Shown one piece after another: positions 27,001 through 35,774 of a stretch of 64,000 nucleotides of DNA. This stretch comes from an uncultured Bacteroidota bacterium (GTDB lineage: Bacteria; Bacteroidota; Bacteroidia; Chitinophagales; Chitinophagaceae). Under the pieces are notes generated by a model that was given only the letters and a program-made list of their open reading frames with translations, was not told the DNA's origin and did no database searches. The position numbers and the translations under genes were made by a program. Positions within the stretch are counted from its first letter, which is position 1; every line of letters starts with the position of its first letter. The DNA is taken from assembly GCA_937928385.1 (NCBI GenBank), contig CALEZD010000077.1, forward strand, positions 1 through 64,000, read 5' to 3'.

Positions 27001-27374
27001 TGTATCAGTTCATCATAAAATACCTGTGCATCTTCTTTGCTCGCAAAGTACCCGTATTTTTCACCCCATCCGCGCCAGCAGTCGGCCAGGCGATGCGCTA
27101 CTTGCTTAATAGAAGTTTCCCTGCCCAGGCTGCCATCCGGCTGGGGAACACCCGCTTTGCGGAAGTATTTTTGAGCCAGTATATCCGTAGCTATCTGAGA
27201 CCAATGCTTGGGCACCTCTACGTTGGTCATCTCAAACACCTTTTCCCCGTTGGGGTTACGGATTACTGAAGTACGGTAGTCGTACTCGAACATTTCGTAA
27301 GGGCTCACCCCGTCCTTAGTGTAGTGACGGGAGAAAGTTAACCCTTTACCAGACTTATTTTTAGTTGCAGCCAT
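24060..27374 (-). CDS. nrdJ: Vitamin B12-dependent (class II) ribonucleotide reductase
   Basis: 1104 aa. Reduces ribonucleotides to deoxyribonucleotides using adenosylcobalamin to make the thiyl radical, in any oxygen state. Key residues: C182 in HACFIL and C402 in TACNLASL (redox pair), C391 and E393 in NPCSEY (radical Cys and Glu); the 391-to-402 spacing equals that of characterised class II enzymes. The C-terminus carries a zinc-ribbon CRNC...CYMCPNC. ATG at 27374 is preferred over TTG three codons upstream. Upstream DNA has three DnaA-box-like sites. No nrdAB in the window. Confidence 0.96.
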   Translation of the reverse strand: MAATKNKSGKGLTFSRHYTKDGVSPYEMFEYDYRTSVIRNPNGEKVFEMTNVEVPKHWSQIATDILAQKYFRKAGVPQPDGSLGRETSIKQVAHRLADCWRGWGEKYGYFASKEDAQVFYDELIHSILNQGCAPNSPQWFNTGLFSSYGIDGKAQGHYYVDPITGQLERSQNAYERPQPHACFILSTSDDLVNEGGIMDLWVREARIFKYGSGVGTNFSNIRAEGEKLSGGGTSSGLMSFLKIGDRAAGAIKSGGTTRRAAKMVCLDLDHPEVINFIDWKVEEEQKVAALIAAGYASDYEGEAYRTVSGQNSNNSIRIPNEFFRRLANNEDWEMVARTDGKVMRKMPAKQIWDKVAYAAWRCADPGTQYDTTINEWHTCPEGGPIRASNPCSEYMFLDNTACNLASLNLRRYFDEDTCRFDVEGFEYMVRLWTVVLEVSVLMAQFPSPEVAQLSYDYRTLGLGYANLGSMLMVSGIPYDSEEARAIGGAITAIMTGVAYRTSAEMAEALGAFPRFAENREHMLRVMRNHRAAAYDAAEAYEGLETKPMGINAKYCPDYMLKAATKAWDDAVQLGEQHGYRNAQATVIAPTGTIGLVMDCDTTGIEPDFALVKFKKLSGGGYFKIINQSIPQALKHLGYNAQQIDDIVKYAKGHATFAGAPYINHQSLSEKGFIAEELKKLDNAVESAFEIGFVFNAYNLGEECLKRLGFEPEQYFAPDFNLLEELGFTDEEIDAANDYVCGTMMVEGAPHLKQEHLPVFDCANKCGKKGERFIHAHGHIRMMGATQPFISGAISKTINLPHEATVDEIKDCYYLSWQLGIKACALYRDGSKLSQPLSNKSDKKKKEAKEDTSATAEDSQIVDMSKLTVEELLEEVNKRVQASPDTQLKRELSRIVERKQLPAKRRGYTIKAKVGGQPLFVRTGEYTDGTLGEIFLDMAKEGATMRSLMNSFAIAVSVGLQYGVPLEEYVDKFTFTRFEPAGIVDHPNIKSATSVLDFIFRLLAFEYLDRTDLVHVQDPERIAAEDAAAKQELSQVRITPPATQKQKNVNPAPKPVSVAAQNSADIKKMMGTSADAPVCRNCGNITLRNGTCYMCPNCGTTTGCS

Positions 27375-27481
27375 GGGTATCAAATATTTTGTGTTATGTA
27401 AAAGTTAATCGTTAGAAAAAATCCTCGGACAACGAAAGTATCCAAAAGAACCTGTGAAGGGAAAAATAAAAACTCACCAAT

Positions 27482-27538
27482 TGTGGAAAAACAAAGTGGA
27501 TAATTCAGATTGTTGATTATCAATCGTTTTTGTCCACA
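27482..27538. promoter_or_regulatory. Cluster of three DnaA-box-like sites upstream of nrdJ
   Basis: Three 9-mers each differ by one base from TTATCCACA: TTTTCCACA (27482-27490, minus), TTATCCACT (27495-27503, minus) and TTGTCCACA (27530-27538, plus). They sit 108-164 bp before nrdJ in the 298-bp AT-rich gap to lysA. The rest of that gap shows only the lysA terminator. Confidence 0.5.
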
Positions 27539-27642
27539 ATAACACCCTTCACCATATCCAACGCTTGACTTTCTGAATGTTTTTCGATATATTTTAAAAG
27601 CCTTACAAAAATACGATTTTTTTAAGAGGCGGGAAAATAAAA

Positions 27643-27663
27643 AACCCGCACTTAGTGCGGGTT
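27643..27663 (-). terminator. Terminator of lysA
   Basis: AACCCGCAC pairs perfectly with GTGCGGGTT around TTA. On the minus strand it follows the lysA stop by 9 bp and is followed by a T run. Confidence 0.85.
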
Positions 27664-27672
27664 GCAAGGGCT

Positions 27673-28887
27673 TTATAATACTTCTACCTGGTTGCGCAGC
27701 AGGTCTTCAAATTCATCCCGCTCACGAACAAGGAAGGCTTTTCCGTCCTTTATCATCACTTCGGCAGGCTTCAGCCTCGAGTTGAAATTGCTGCTCATCT
27801 CGAAACAATAGGCGCCGGCGTTGTGGAAAACAAGTAAATCATTCTCCCGTACTTCGTTCAGTACCCTGTCCCAGGCAAAGGTGTCTGTTTCGCAGATATT
27901 GCCTACTACGGTATATATACGTTTTACACCATTGGTATTGGATATGTTGGTTATCTTATGATAAGCATCGTAAAACATGGGGCGTATCAGGTGGTTGAAG
28001 CCTGAGTTGACACCTACGAACACAGTAGCCGGGGTTTGTTTTATCACATTGGTCTTTACTATGAAACTGCCTGCCTCGCTCACTAAGTATTTACCGGGTT
28101 CAAACCATATCTCCAGCGGGCGGCCGTATTCTGTTTCATATTCTTTTACAGCATCTGTCAGTTGCCTGCCGAGTGTATCTACGTCCGTTTCAATTTCATC
28201 GTCGCGGTAAGGCACTTTGAAACCACTGCCCAGGTCCAGGTATTCCAGGCTATCGAAATGGCGGGCTATTTCAAACATCACCTCCAGCCCGCGCAGGAAC
28301 ACGGCCGCGTCTTTTATCTCGCTGCCGGTATGCATGTGCAGGCCTTTTACATTCAGGTTGGTGGTCTTTACCACGCGCTCTATATGGCGCATCTGGTGGA
28401 TGGATATACCAAACTTACTGTCTATATGCCCGGTAGATATTTTGTAGTTGCCACCAGCCTCAATATGCGGATTGATGCGGATACATATAGGGTATGAGTT
28501 GCCATACTTGTGGCCGAACAGTTCCAGTATAGATATATTATCTATGTTGATGTTCACACCCAGTTCAGTACCCTGTACTATCTCGTCAAAGTCCACACAG
28601 TTGGGGGTAAACAAAATGTCTTTGGGTTCAAACCCGGCTTTCAGCGCCAGCTTCACCTCATATATACTTACACAGTCTATTGACGAACCGAGGCTCTTCA
28701 GGTACTTCAACACATTGATATTGGTCAGGGCTTTGCAGGCGTAAAATATCCTGGTAGGATGGCCTTTGAAGGCATCCTTCAGCTTATGGTATTGCTGTGC
28801 TATCTTCTCAGCATGGTACACATAAGTGGGTGTGCCAAATTCGCGGGCTACCGCTATCAACTGTTCATTCGTTATTGGTTCGTACAT
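27673..28887 (-). CDS. lysA: Diaminopimelate decarboxylase
   Basis: 404 aa, fold type III PLP enzyme. Makes L-lysine from meso-diaminopimelate. The PLP Lys is K52 in FYACKALTN; the glycine-rich phosphate site is in LDLGSGF; HMHTGSEI is the family HxGS motif; C332-E333 in NICETD are the substrate-binding pair supplied to the partner subunit. Length and motifs are those of the Bacteroidota form. A TATTTTTG promoter element precedes it; flanked by its own terminator, so probably monocistronic. Confidence 0.95.
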   Translation of the reverse strand: MYEPITNEQLIAVAREFGTPTYVYHAEKIAQQYHKLKDAFKGHPTRIFYACKALTNINVLKYLKSLGSSIDCVSIYEVKLALKAGFEPKDILFTPNCVDFDEIVQGTELGVNINIDNISILELFGHKYGNSYPICIRINPHIEAGGNYKISTGHIDSKFGISIHQMRHIERVVKTTNLNVKGLHMHTGSEIKDAAVFLRGLEVMFEIARHFDSLEYLDLGSGFKVPYRDDEIETDVDTLGRQLTDAVKEYETEYGRPLEIWFEPGKYLVSEAGSFIVKTNVIKQTPATVFVGVNSGFNHLIRPMFYDAYHKITNISNTNGVKRIYTVVGNICETDTFAWDRVLNEVRENDLLVFHNAGAYCFEMSSNFNSRLKPAEVMIKDGKAFLVRERDEFEDLLRNQVEVL

Positions 28888-28910
28888 AAACTATGTATAA
28901 ATAAGGGGTG

Positions 28911-28918
28911 CAAAAATA
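28911..28918 (-). promoter_or_regulatory. -7 element of the lysA promoter
   Basis: TATTTTTG on the minus strand matches TAnnTTTG exactly, 23 bp before the lysA ATG, and directly follows the T run of the acs terminator. Confidence 0.5.
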
Positions 28919-28920
28919 GA

Positions 28921-28956
28921 AAAACAGCAGGGTTAATGCGTTTTACCTGCTGTTTT
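28921..28956 (-). terminator. Terminator of acs
   Basis: AAAACAGCAGG pairs perfectly with CCTGCTGTTTT around a 14-base loop, 21 bp after the acs stop on the minus strand. Confidence 0.8.
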
Positions 28957-28976
28957 TTTATCGTATGAACTTTAAA

Positions 28977-30881
28977 TCAGTTTTTCCCTTTGATAATCTC
29001 CTCCACTACACCTGGGTCCAGCAGGGTAGTAGTATCGCCCAGGTTTTGCGTTTCCCCCTCGGCTATCTTGCGCAATATGCGCCTCATTATTTTGCCGCTG
29101 CGTGTTTTAGGCAACCCGGTTACAAACTGTATTTTATCCGGACGGGCTATCGGGCCTATAATGCGTGATACCGTTTGCGCTATATCATTACGTGTATGCG
29201 CTTCATCCACATGTATATGATTAGCTACTACATAAGCGTATATGCCTGTGCCTTTTACATCATGCGGGTAGCCCACTACCGCGCTTTCAATCACCCCTTC
29301 GTGCATATTAATGGCATTCTCCACTTCGGCGGTGCCTATGCGGTGGCCGCTCACATTCATCACATCATCTACCCTGCCGGTTATGCGGTAGTTGCCGGCA
29401 TCGTCGCGCAGGCAGCCATCGCCGGTAAAGTATTTGCCCGGGTAGGTGGAAAAATAGGCCTGTTTACACCGCTCATGGTCGCCCCAGGTGGTGCGTATCA
29501 TCCCCGGCCAGGGGAATGTGATACACAAATTGCCGGTAGTATTGTTTTCGGTTATCTCGTTGCCGCTGCCATCCAGCAGCAGGGGTCGTATGCCCGGCAG
29601 GGGTAGCGTGGCATGAGCAGGCTTGGCAGGTGTAACACCTGCCAGGTTCGATATCATGATGCCGCCTGTTTCCGTTTGCCACCAGGTATCTACTATCGGG
29701 CATTTTCCTTTGCCAATATTTTTGTCAAACCAGTGCCAGGCTTCTTCATTAATGGGTTCGCCCACGCTGCCCAGCACTTTCAGGCTGCTGAGGTCGTGTC
29801 CTTCTACATATTGCAGCCCCGATGCCATGAGGCTGCGGATAGCTGTAGGCGCTGTGTACAGTATGTTCACCTTGTATTTATCTACAATATCCCAGAAACG
29901 GCCTGCATTGGGCCATGTGGGTATGCCTTCGAACATGAGGGTGGTAGCACCCGCCGCCAGTGGACCGTAAATGATATAACTATGCCCCGTTATCCAGCCA
30001 ATATCAGCCGTACAGAAGTATATATCACCGGGTTTGTATTGAAATACATTGACGAATGAATAGGTGGTGTACACCATATATCCACCCGTGGTATGCACTA
30101 CACCTTTGGGCTTGCCTGTTGAGCCTGAAGTGTAGAGTATAAACAGCGGGTCTTCCGCATCCATTTCTTCAGCGGTATATTCGTCTTCCTGCACTTTGGC
30201 CATCTCATCCTGCCACCATACGTCCCTGCCATGTATCATGCTTACCGGGCATTGGGTACGCTCATACACTATCACCCTTTTTACAAAACGGCATTGTAAC
30301 AACGCGTCATCCACTATTTCTTTCAGGCCTATTTCTTTATTACCCCGATAGGCACCATCGCAGGTGATGATATATTCAGCATGAGCATCCTGCACCCTGT
30401 CGGCTATACTCTGTGCGCTGAAACCACCGAAGATAACAGAGTGGATAGCGCCTATACGTGCACATGCCAGCACTGCGACAGCTAACTCGGGCACCATGCC
30501 CATATAGATGCATACGCGGTCCCCTTTTTGTACACCATTGTTCTTTAATACACGGGCGAATCTGCACACTTCTTTATGCAGCTCTTTGTATGTTATCCTT
30601 CTTTCCTGTTCGCCAGGATTATTTGGCTCCCAGATTATTGCCGTCTGCTCACCATGTTTAGCCAGGTGCCTGTCTAAGCAGTTTTCTGTTATGTTTAACT
30701 TGCCGTTAATAAACCACTTAACTGCAGGTTGTTCAAAATTCCATTCCAATACCTTATCCCACTGCTTCCTCCATACAAATTGCTCTGCTATTTCAGCCCA
30801 GAATGCTTCAGGGGCTTCAATACTGGCAGCATATTGTTGTTGATATGCTTCAATAGTTTTTACCTGGTAAGGATATGCCAT
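28977..30881 (-). CDS. acs: Acetyl-CoA synthetase (AMP-forming)
   Basis: 634 aa, usual length. Activates acetate to acetyl-CoA through acetyl-AMP. The adenylate-forming core motif YTSGSTGKPKG is at 250-260; VDTWWQTETGG carries the acetate-pocket Trp typical of true Acs; the C-terminal PKTRSGKIMRR holds the catalytic Lys that is commonly acetylated in this family. Single-gene unit with its own terminator. The 169-bp gap upstream to the divergent PKD gene is AT-rich with only a weak promoter match (GAATTTTG). Confidence 0.96.
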   Translation of the reverse strand: MAYPYQVKTIEAYQQQYAASIEAPEAFWAEIAEQFVWRKQWDKVLEWNFEQPAVKWFINGKLNITENCLDRHLAKHGEQTAIIWEPNNPGEQERRITYKELHKEVCRFARVLKNNGVQKGDRVCIYMGMVPELAVAVLACARIGAIHSVIFGGFSAQSIADRVQDAHAEYIITCDGAYRGNKEIGLKEIVDDALLQCRFVKRVIVYERTQCPVSMIHGRDVWWQDEMAKVQEDEYTAEEMDAEDPLFILYTSGSTGKPKGVVHTTGGYMVYTTYSFVNVFQYKPGDIYFCTADIGWITGHSYIIYGPLAAGATTLMFEGIPTWPNAGRFWDIVDKYKVNILYTAPTAIRSLMASGLQYVEGHDLSSLKVLGSVGEPINEEAWHWFDKNIGKGKCPIVDTWWQTETGGIMISNLAGVTPAKPAHATLPLPGIRPLLLDGSGNEITENNTTGNLCITFPWPGMIRTTWGDHERCKQAYFSTYPGKYFTGDGCLRDDAGNYRITGRVDDVMNVSGHRIGTAEVENAINMHEGVIESAVVGYPHDVKGTGIYAYVVANHIHVDEAHTRNDIAQTVSRIIGPIARPDKIQFVTGLPKTRSGKIMRRILRKIAEGETQNLGDTTTLLDPGVVEEIIKGKN

Positions 30882-31050
30882 GAATAGTGATTTTAAATGC
30901 TGCTTAAACTACCAAAATTCCCACTTATGTTCAAAAAATTACCAACTATAAAGTTTTATTAACCGTCTGCCCATAACCGGTGGTAATGTTTTAAGAATTC
31001 CTTAACTTTAATATACGAAAATCATTATTTATAATACCTATGCTAACGAT

Positions 31051-34000
31051 ATGAAAAACCTGCTTATACATTGTTTATTCATCTTCTCAGCTTTATTGTT
31101 GGGGACGACGGCATTGGCCCAGCCCAATCCGAACTTTACGCCTTCAACCACCAGCGGTTGTGTGCCATTACCGGTTCAGTTTAAGAGTGCCGACAGTACG
31201 GGTGGGCATCAGTGGACTTTTGGCAATTCTAATGGTTCATCGTTTCCCAACCCCACAGCTGTTTATACTTCGCCGGGAACTTATACTGTAACACATACAC
31301 ACACTAAAAATGGTACATCTGCGAGCACCAGCATGACCATTACGGTTCACCCCTCACCTGTAGCAGACTTTACAGCAACAGCTACAACCGTATGCCCCGG
31401 CGATAGTGTTAGATTTACATTCAGCGGAAGCCTGGGGGTCAGCGGCCCTGCCAGTTACAGCTGGGTATTTGGTAATGGTGCAACTCCTGCCACCGGCTCC
31501 GGTTCCCCCGTCACTACTACATATACCAGCCCCGGCACCAACCACGTAACCCTCACTGTTACCAATAGTAAGACCTGTTTTGGATCTATCACCAAACAGG
31601 CTTTTGTCACCGTTAAAGAAAAACCGATAGTCAACTTTACAGCCAGCCCTAAAACGGATTTTTGTGCTAATGAAACAGCTCAGGTTACATTTACTCCTGT
31701 AATCACAGGGAACGCCCCGAGTCCCTATACCTACGCATGGGAGTTGGGCGGCGCAAGTAATCCTCAAACTAATGTTACTAGTCCCACATATATTTATCCG
31801 GGACCAGCCCCTGCATCGTACACGGTTAAGCTGACCGTAAAATCCAACAATGGTTGTTCTGAAACCAGGATAAAAACTAATTACATTAACCTGCATAAAC
31901 CTGAGGCCTCTTTTACTGGCCCTGCCAAGGCTTGTGTATATACTACTGTCAACTTCAACAATACCTCCACCCCACCGGGGGCAGGTTATACATGGGATTT
32001 TGGAGATGGCTCCCTGCAGATGTCTGCACAACATGCGTCGCATATATATCATGCTCCGGGTTTTTACACGGTCATGCTCATAACATCTGCCGGTGGATGT
32101 GTTGATACCGCAAAAAAAACAATTGAAATACTACCACAACCTAATCCCCAGATTGTCACCAATCCTGACTCACTATGCCCGGCACCGCAATTGGTATGCT
32201 ACAGTACCATACCACTTATGGCATCTTACGACTGGAATATTGAAAACGAAAATGGTATTCAAACATTTACCACAGCTAATCCATGTGTGCTGTTTGGTAA
32301 AAACGGCTGCTGGCCATCGGTGGTAAGGGTTGTTGATGCAAATGGTTGTAAAGACACAGTGGGGCACATGTTGCCCATACACGAGCTGAATATTGTTACT
32401 AAGGTCAACAATAAATATACTCCCTACCCCCAGTATTCCGATTCGGGTTGTGTGCCTTTTTATGCAGCATTTACTGTAGGTATCTTCAAAGGAGACCCAT
32501 TGCTATATCCTTGCAGCGATACCAATCGGATATATCCTTATGGGATTAAAAGAGTAAAATGGAAATTCGGCAACGGAGATTCATCTACGCTGCAAAACCC
32601 TGTTTATATTTATACCGACAGCGGCCACTTTAAAGTGACTGTAGAAGTGGAAACCAACAACGGTTGTATTATCCGGGACAGCCTTAGGGTTAAGGCCGGG
32701 TATAAACCCACCATCGATTCAATATTTATTTCCGACACGGTAATATGCCCCAAAAGTTGGGTGAATTTTGTAGCGCATGTCCGGGGCTACGATACTTTGG
32801 TATACCGTTGGGATTTTGGCGACTATACTGTCAGAACGCGCTTCAGGGATTCTACTTACAGCCATTACTATTTTGGCGGACCGCCATGTATTGATTCTCA
32901 TGTAGTCAAACTTGTTGCATATCATAAAGGTTGTAAATCAGATACTTTTAAATCCAACGATACTGTTAACTCAAATAAAACTAAAAGATATAAGAATGTG
33001 GTTATGTTGCCACCATGTGCTGAATTTGAATGGGAACCTGTAGGATGTACAGATTTACTCAAAATTCAATTCAATAACAGGTCGAAGGGGGATTCATCAT
33101 GGATATGGCATTTTGGGGATAATAGTACATCTACAGACAGAAACCCTATTCATACCTATGCTACTAAAGGTTATTATACGGTAAAATTGATTGTACATAA
33201 CGACAGTACGAATTGCTATGATACTATGTCGAAGCGAATATTCTTTGGGGATAATTCGCCGGATGTTATTGCCAATAAAACCACGTTGTGCGTTGGCGAT
33301 TCAGTTGCCTTCTGGGCATATCAAACAGGTGATAGCAGTTCGGCTATTTTCTATTGGTATATTGATGGGAATTTTGTGGCATCACACCAGGATGTGTTGA
33401 CGTATACGTTTAGCAGCCCGGGTGTGTACACTGTGATGGTGACATCATACAACCTGCAAACGAAATGTACAGATACGGTAACAAAAGTTGACTGGATAAC
33501 AGTGGGTGGGCCTACAGCAGGGTTTACATCTGCCGAAACACATATATGCCGCCCTGATACCATTCACTTCACCGATACATCGTATGCCGGCGAAGGCACT
33601 TACCTTACATGGAGGAGCTGGTCCTTTGGCACTTCATCAAATGACTCCGCAGGCACAGCGGATACTTTTATATCCAAATACTACGACACAACAGGCGATT
33701 TTGACATAGGCCTGATTGTAAAAGATAACCTGGGTTGTAGCGATACCCTATACAAACAGCAGTACGTGCATGTATTGAAACCCGTAGCGCATTTTTCTGT
33801 CAGTTCGCCGGTTTGTGTCGGTGCAGAAATAACATTTACAGATGCATCTGTCAATGCGGTTTCATATAGCTGGACATTTGGTGACGGTGGTACTAATACT
33901 ACAGATAAAGACCCCAAGCATACTTATCAGACAATGGGTGTATTTAACAGCCAATTGATAGTTACAGATTCACTGGGTTGTAAGGATACATCTGATATAA

Positions 34001-35754
34001 TACCCGTAACCACCACAAAACCAATTGCTGATTTCACCGTATCAGATTCAATAACTGTATGCGCCCCGCTGATTGTCAACTTCGACGGAAGGCCTTCGCA
34101 GAGAGAAGTAGGCTATGAATGGCATTTCGACGATGGCTCTTCACCTGGCTCCAAGAATACACACACAGTGGCCTACTCCGACCCTAAAGAATATAAGGTA
34201 AAACTGATAGTGAGGGATAACCTCGGCTGCAAAGACAGCATCATAAAATCTGTACGTGTGCTGGGATATGCAGGGGCATTCTCTTACTCACCGGTTGAGG
34301 GTTGTGTGCCACTCACTGTGAACTTTACCAGTCATATAAAGGGCAATATACCTACCATAATATGGGATTTTGGAGATGGCAACTCGCTGCTGGGCAATTA
34401 TTTGCAACCGAATGTGTCCTACACGTACACAAAGCCCGGCAGGTTCCTGCCGCGCATGATATTCAACAATGGCCTGGGCTGCCAGGTGGGCAGCGAAGGT
34501 TTGGATACCATACTTGTAGATGATGCTATTGCCGACTTTGAAACCGGCCCGGCCTGCGAATATTCAATAGTGGAATTTATCAATAAATCGGTGGGGGTAA
34601 TAAAACCGCTTACGGTGAACCACTGGACTTTCCACGATGGTAGTTTCAGCGCGTTGAACAATCCTAAACGCAAATATGGCGCGCCGGGGCAGTACCTGGT
34701 AAAACTGTATGTCAAAAATGCCAACGGTTGCGAAGACTCAATAGCCAGGGAGATTACTATTCATACGCCACGCGAAATATTTGCAGGAGGAGACACCATA
34801 ATATGTATGAACGATTCGGCACAGTTGATGCCTGCCGGTGGTGTGTCTTATCTATGGTCGCCGGGGGCAACACTTAGTTGTACCAACTGTCCTAATCCTT
34901 ACGCCTTCCCCAAGGTGAAAACACTGTACACGGTTATCGGCACTGACATAAATGGTTGCCAGGACACCGCAACAGCAGAGGTGGATTTGAAGACGCATGT
35001 AGAAAGCATAACAGGTAATGGAGGTGAAATATGCCAGGGCGAAACATTTACGTTAAACGTTTCCGGTGCGCGCACTTATGTATGGTCGCCATCGGCCAAC
35101 CTGGACGATTATACGAGCCCAAATCCCAAGGCATCTCCATGGGAAACGACAAAATACAGGGTGATAGCTTATGAAGGTAGCTGTGTGCCCGATACCAGCC
35201 ATGTAGATTTGGTAGTGCACCCTAAACCAACTGTTACGGTGCGCGGCGAAAATACTATAGTGGCGGGTACCAGCGCCGACCTGCTGGCATCGGGCCAGCA
35301 TATAGTACGCTTCCTATGGTCGCCGTCGGCTACTCTGTCTTGCGAAACATGTTCTAATCCCATAGCGTCGCCGTACAAAACCACGAAGTATACGGTTAAA
35401 GTGTTCAGCAAATTTGAATGTGTTGACTCAGCCCATGTAACGATATATGTATTGTGCGATGAAAGCCAGTTGTTCATTCCCAATACATTTACGCCAAACG
35501 GCGATGGTATAAACGATATATTTATGGTACGCGGCACAGGTATTTCTACGCTTAAGTCGTTCAGGGTGTACAACCGTTGGGGACAGGTGATGTATGAACG
35601 TACCAACGTAGCTGTAAACGAAAAAGAGTATGGTTGGGACGGTAATTTCAACGGGGCGCAATTGCCGCCCGATGTGTATGTATGGACAGTAGAAGCCGAT
35701 TGCGAAAACGGCGACCTGCTGAAGCTGAAAGGTGATGTAACAATTATCCGTTAA
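31051..35754 (+). CDS. Giant PKD-repeat protein with gliding-motility type C-terminal domain (T9SS type B)
   Basis: 1567 aa. Signal peptide at ~1-24. Roughly 14 PKD-like domains follow, many with the SWxFGDG / HTYxxxGxYTVxL signature (for example YTWDFGDGS, YSWTFGDGG, IIWDFGDGN). Next come three Ig-like repeats with YLWSPGATLSC-type motifs. The C-terminal ~90 residues (FIPNTFTPNGDGINDIF ... YNRWGQVMYE ... GDVTIIR) form the CHU_C / gliding-motility-associated sorting domain of T9SS type B substrates. A surface adhesin or gliding-related protein is likely. The PorP/SprF gene starts 20 bp downstream, as is usual for type B substrates. Confidence 0.93.
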   Translation: MKNLLIHCLFIFSALLLGTTALAQPNPNFTPSTTSGCVPLPVQFKSADSTGGHQWTFGNSNGSSFPNPTAVYTSPGTYTVTHTHTKNGTSASTSMTITVHPSPVADFTATATTVCPGDSVRFTFSGSLGVSGPASYSWVFGNGATPATGSGSPVTTTYTSPGTNHVTLTVTNSKTCFGSITKQAFVTVKEKPIVNFTASPKTDFCANETAQVTFTPVITGNAPSPYTYAWELGGASNPQTNVTSPTYIYPGPAPASYTVKLTVKSNNGCSETRIKTNYINLHKPEASFTGPAKACVYTTVNFNNTSTPPGAGYTWDFGDGSLQMSAQHASHIYHAPGFYTVMLITSAGGCVDTAKKTIEILPQPNPQIVTNPDSLCPAPQLVCYSTIPLMASYDWNIENENGIQTFTTANPCVLFGKNGCWPSVVRVVDANGCKDTVGHMLPIHELNIVTKVNNKYTPYPQYSDSGCVPFYAAFTVGIFKGDPLLYPCSDTNRIYPYGIKRVKWKFGNGDSSTLQNPVYIYTDSGHFKVTVEVETNNGCIIRDSLRVKAGYKPTIDSIFISDTVICPKSWVNFVAHVRGYDTLVYRWDFGDYTVRTRFRDSTYSHYYFGGPPCIDSHVVKLVAYHKGCKSDTFKSNDTVNSNKTKRYKNVVMLPPCAEFEWEPVGCTDLLKIQFNNRSKGDSSWIWHFGDNSTSTDRNPIHTYATKGYYTVKLIVHNDSTNCYDTMSKRIFFGDNSPDVIANKTTLCVGDSVAFWAYQTGDSSSAIFYWYIDGNFVASHQDVLTYTFSSPGVYTVMVTSYNLQTKCTDTVTKVDWITVGGPTAGFTSAETHICRPDTIHFTDTSYAGEGTYLTWRSWSFGTSSNDSAGTADTFISKYYDTTGDFDIGLIVKDNLGCSDTLYKQQYVHVLKPVAHFSVSSPVCVGAEITFTDASVNAVSYSWTFGDGGTNTTDKDPKHTYQTMGVFNSQLIVTDSLGCKDTSDIIPVTTTKPIADFTVSDSITVCAPLIVNFDGRPSQREVGYEWHFDDGSSPGSKNTHTVAYSDPKEYKVKLIVRDNLGCKDSIIKSVRVLGYAGAFSYSPVEGCVPLTVNFTSHIKGNIPTIIWDFGDGNSLLGNYLQPNVSYTYTKPGRFLPRMIFNNGLGCQVGSEGLDTILVDDAIADFETGPACEYSIVEFINKSVGVIKPLTVNHWTFHDGSFSALNNPKRKYGAPGQYLVKLYVKNANGCEDSIAREITIHTPREIFAGGDTIICMNDSAQLMPAGGVSYLWSPGATLSCTNCPNPYAFPKVKTLYTVIGTDINGCQDTATAEVDLKTHVESITGNGGEICQGETFTLNVSGARTYVWSPSANLDDYTSPNPKASPWETTKYRVIAYEGSCVPDTSHVDLVVHPKPTVTVRGENTIVAGTSADLLASGQHIVRFLWSPSATLSCETCSNPIASPYKTTKYTVKVFSKFECVDSAHVTIYVLCDESQLFIPNTFTPNGDGINDIFMVRGTGISTLKSFRVYNRWGQVMYERTNVAVNEKEYGWDGNFNGAQLPPDVYVWTVEADCENGDLLKLKGDVTIIR

Positions 35755-35774
35755 CCCATTGATGAAGGAGTAGT

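Noticed and set aside
27375..27672. Chromosomal origin of replication at the DnaA-like boxes
   Set aside because: Only three one-mismatch boxes, no dnaA/dnaN/gidA-type neighbours, and no visible change of gene orientation around the site; kept only as a regulatory candidate.
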